From Ruegeria atlantica (GTDB taxonomy: Bacteria; Pseudomonadota; Alphaproteobacteria; Rhodobacterales; Rhodobacteraceae), in the NCBI GenBank assembly GCA_013032095.1, contig WQBJ01000001.1, positions 62,001 through 126,000 on the forward strand: a DNA stretch of 64,000 nucleotides. Direction: 5' to 3'. Positions 61,952-64,000 of the stretch are shown here, in pieces. Both the position numbers and the translations under genes were made by a program. Numbering within the stretch: the first letter of the stretch is position 1; every line of letters begins with the position of its first letter. Under the pieces are notes generated by a model. That model ran no database searches and was not told the origin of the DNA. It worked only from the letters and a program-made list of their open reading frames with translations.

Positions 61952-63691
61952 TTACTGAGACTGCCAGCGCTGAACCAGTTCGTCATAGTTGACGGTCTGG
62001 CCCTGCGGCTTTTCGTTCTCAAGCTTGGCCTTTGGCGAACCCTCTTTCTCCAGCCAGAAGGCGGGGTCCTGCGGTTCGTTTAGACGCGGGCCACAGCCAC
62101 CGTAGATACCGGCGCTTTCATCCGCGGCCTGCATGCGGGCCATGGTGATGTCCATCTCTTCGGCCAGACGGTCCATTGCCTCTTGCGGCGTGAAGGCACC
62201 CGAGTTTACGTCACCGATCTGCTGCCACCAGATCTGGGCCAGCTTCGGATAATCTGGCACGTTGATGCCGGTCGGCGACCATGCCACACGGTCAGGCGAG
62301 CGGTAGAACTCGACCAAGCCACCCAGCTTGGGTGCGCGCTCGGTGAACGACTCGTGATTGACCGAGCTGTCTCGGATGAAGGTCAGACCCACATGGGACT
62401 TCTTCACGTCGACAGTCTTGGAGGTCACGAATTGAGCGTAGAGCCAAGCCGCCTGAGCGCGATCCTCAGGGGTCGATTTCAAGAAGGTCCAGGACCCCAC
62501 GTCTTGGTAACCAACCTTCTGGCCTTCTTCCCAGTAGGGGCCATGCGGGCTGGGCGCCATCCGCCACAGCGGCGTGCCTTCGTCATCCACGGTGTTGTTG
62601 CCTTCGGACTTCGGTTTCACCATGTCGGCGGTAAAGGCGGTGTACCAGAAGATCTGCTGGGCCACGTTGCCTTGGCTAAGCGCGGGCAGCGATTGGTAGA
62701 AGTCATAGGAAGCCGCACCCGGAGGCGCATAGTTCCGCAGCCATTCATCCCACTTGCGGATCGCATAGACCGCAGCCGGGCCGTTTGCAGCACCGCCGCG
62801 CGACACCGAAGCGCCGACCGGATTACAAGTGCCCGCTTCCATGCGGATGCCCCATTCGTCGACCGGAACGCCGTTTGGTTCACCCTTGTCGCCGGCACCG
62901 GCCATCGACAGCCAGGCGTCGGTCATTCGCCAACCTAGGTCAGGCGCACGCTTGCCGTAGTCCATATGGCCATAGATCGCCACGCCGTCGACTTCTTTGA
63001 CGTCGTTGGTAAAGAATTCGGCGATGTCCTCATAGGCAGACCAGTTGACCGGAACACCAAGGTCATAGCCGTACTTTTCTTTGAAAGCGGCCTTGTTGTC
63101 CTCGTCATCGAACCAGTCTTTGCGGAACCAGTAGAGGTTGGCGAACTGCTGGTCGGGCAGCTGATACAGCTTGCCGTCCGGGCCGGTAGTGAACTGAATG
63201 CCCATGAAGTCATCCAGATCCAGCGTCGGCGAGGTTGTCGCCGCCCAGTCGCCGCCCATCATGTCGGTCAGCGGATATGCCAGTTGCAGACGCGAGTGGG
63301 TGCCGATCAAGTCACTGTCGTTGACGTAGCCGTCATACAGGTTCCGACCCGTTTGCATTTGGGTCTGTACAGCCTGAACCACTTCACCCTCACCGAGGAT
63401 TTGGTGGTTGACCTTGATGCCGGTGATTTCCTCGAACGCCTTGGTCAGAACCTCGGATTCATACGAGTGGGTGGGGATACCCTCGGACAGGACGTTTATT
63501 TCCATGCCGGCGTAGGGTTGTGCAGCTTCAATGAACCACTTCATCTCGGCCATCTGTTCGTCTTTCGACAGGGTCGATGGCTGGAATTCGTCGTCGATCC
63601 AACGTTGTGCTGCGGCTTCGTCTGCCCAAGCAGAACCGTGCCCCGCAATGACGGCAGCCGCCGCCACTGCGGAAAGTAGATGTCTCCGCAT
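61952..63691 (-). CDS. glpV: Glycerol ABC transporter substrate-binding protein (GlpV-like)
   Basis: ATG 63691 after GGGAGGAGACAG gives 579 residues; upstream frame to 63745 is unlikely. A Sec signal peptide (MRRHLLSAVAAAAVIAGHGS, cleavage AWA-D near residue 23) leads into a family-1 binding protein: 'MEINVLSEGIPTHSYESEVL', 'FEEITGIKVNHQILGEGEVV', 'AFTADMVKPKSEGNN'. Length about 580 is typical of the glycerol-type receptor, longer than maltose-type ones. First gene of the operon. The gap to glpS is 82 bp, without a clear terminator. Confidence 0.88.
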   Translation of the reverse strand: MRRHLLSAVAAAAVIAGHGSAWADEAAAQRWIDDEFQPSTLSKDEQMAEMKWFIEAAQPYAGMEINVLSEGIPTHSYESEVLTKAFEEITGIKVNHQILGEGEVVQAVQTQMQTGRNLYDGYVNDSDLIGTHSRLQLAYPLTDMMGGDWAATTSPTLDLDDFMGIQFTTGPDGKLYQLPDQQFANLYWFRKDWFDDEDNKAAFKEKYGYDLGVPVNWSAYEDIAEFFTNDVKEVDGVAIYGHMDYGKRAPDLGWRMTDAWLSMAGAGDKGEPNGVPVDEWGIRMEAGTCNPVGASVSRGGAANGPAAVYAIRKWDEWLRNYAPPGAASYDFYQSLPALSQGNVAQQIFWYTAFTADMVKPKSEGNNTVDDEGTPLWRMAPSPHGPYWEEGQKVGYQDVGSWTFLKSTPEDRAQAAWLYAQFVTSKTVDVKKSHVGLTFIRDSSVNHESFTERAPKLGGLVEFYRSPDRVAWSPTGINVPDYPKLAQIWWQQIGDVNSGAFTPQEAMDRLAEEMDITMARMQAADESAGIYGGCGPRLNEPQDPAFWLEKEGSPKAKLENEKPQGQTVNYDELVQRWQSQ

Positions 63692-63934
63692 CTGTCTCCT
63701 CCCAAAGATTATGGTTTCCGGCGCGAACCGGATGGCGAACAGCATCGGCGATTTTTCGCATACGTGTCAAACTAAATTTTTAGTAATTGAGAATTTCGCC
63801 GGTTTCGGGGTGCGGTCTCATCCTCGGTTGCCAATTCGTGAATTCGTTGTAAGCTGCACCTACGATTGTAAAAAATGCCGCTGACCACCGCGGCGACGAT
63901 TAGCTAAAATCACTTGGACGTATGAGGATAGGCA

Positions 63935-64000
63935 ATGTCCCAGAGTCTGTTGAAATACACTCGTGTTCTGGAAATTGTGGGGGACACGATCAAGGTCAGG
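63935..64000 (+). CDS. 5' end of an unidentified gene, cut by the window edge
   Basis: ATG 63935 follows GAGGATAGG by two bases and reads MSQSLLKYTRVLEIVGDTIK before the edge. The segment 'YTRVLEIVGDTIKVR' resembles the beginning of V-type ATP synthase B subunits, but 22 residues are far too few for a call. It is divergent from the glycerol operon with a 243-bp gap that probably holds both promoters. Confidence 0.5.
   Translation, partial: MSQSLLKYTRVLEIVGDTIKVR

Overview
The window reads as a chromosome segment of a marine alphaproteobacterium of the Roseobacter group (Rhodobacterales). The signs are moderately high GC, a branched-chain keto-acid dehydrogenase operon with an Lrp-type regulator, a DUF1127 protein, a tad (Flp pilus) cluster, a rhizobial/roseobacter-type glycerol ABC transporter with a DUF2160 subunit, and decayed IS6-family relics. 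This is inference from gene content; there is no rRNA or tRNA in the window to fix the taxonomy.

Layout. 1-5.7 kb: a catabolic cluster with a two-domain class III CoA-transferase (cut by the window edge), a Tat-exported peptide/nickel-type binding protein and an N,N-dimethylformamidase-like protein. 5.8-6.1 kb: an IS6 relic. 6.3-20.2 kb: a mixed accessory stretch. It holds two SDRs, a LysR regulator with a luciferase-domain protein, an M48 lipoprotein, a GNAT, a frameshifted isochorismatase-type hydrolase, a SAM-cyclase-AAA-TPR signalling protein overlapping a PLD lipoprotein, a cupin and an L,D-transpeptidase-like protein. 20.4-20.6 kb: a second IS6 relic. 20.7-27.2 kb: a complete bkd operon (amino-acid dehydrogenase, E1 alpha, E1 beta, E2, E3) with a divergent Lrp/AsnC regulator. 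27.4-29.2 kb: a gene graveyard (frameshifted fdhD, MarR-like and MFS fragments, third IS6 relic).

29.2-39.8 kb: an RND efflux pair with a two-helix membrane peptide, a YjhX/YjhQ toxin-antitoxin-like pair, a small MFS protein, a wHTH-TPR regulator, a homocysteine S-methyltransferase-like protein and a DUF1127 protein, closed by a fourth IS6 relic. 39.9-50.2 kb: a tad pilus operon on the minus strand (two tandem flp pilins, cpaB, tadG, two tadE-like genes, cpaE, tadA, tadB, tadC) with a divergent LuxR-type regulator; no secretin or prepilin peptidase gene lies in it. 51.3-54.0 kb: a secreted PepSY-like protein with a 24-bp Gly/Asn-rich tandem repeat, followed by an OmpR-type two-component system. 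54.7-57.6 kb: a MATE exporter converging on a BlaI/M56 pair. 57.7-63.7 kb: a translationally coupled glycerol ABC operon (glpV-S-T-P-Q-U order). The last 65 bases open a divergent partial gene.

Most noteworthy: (i) the two glycerol ATPases are complementarily degenerate, so only one composite ATP site looks competent; (ii) four relics of one IS6 element, all in the same orientation, punctuate the accessory blocks; (iii) the PepSY/GGNGNGNS repeat protein next to a two-component system; (iv) the YjhX/YjhQ pair; (v) a tad locus lacking its secretin; (vi) an A8 homopolymer frameshift that separates a good Shine-Dalgarno and start from an otherwise intact hydrolase. All functional statements come from reading motifs; no database search was run.
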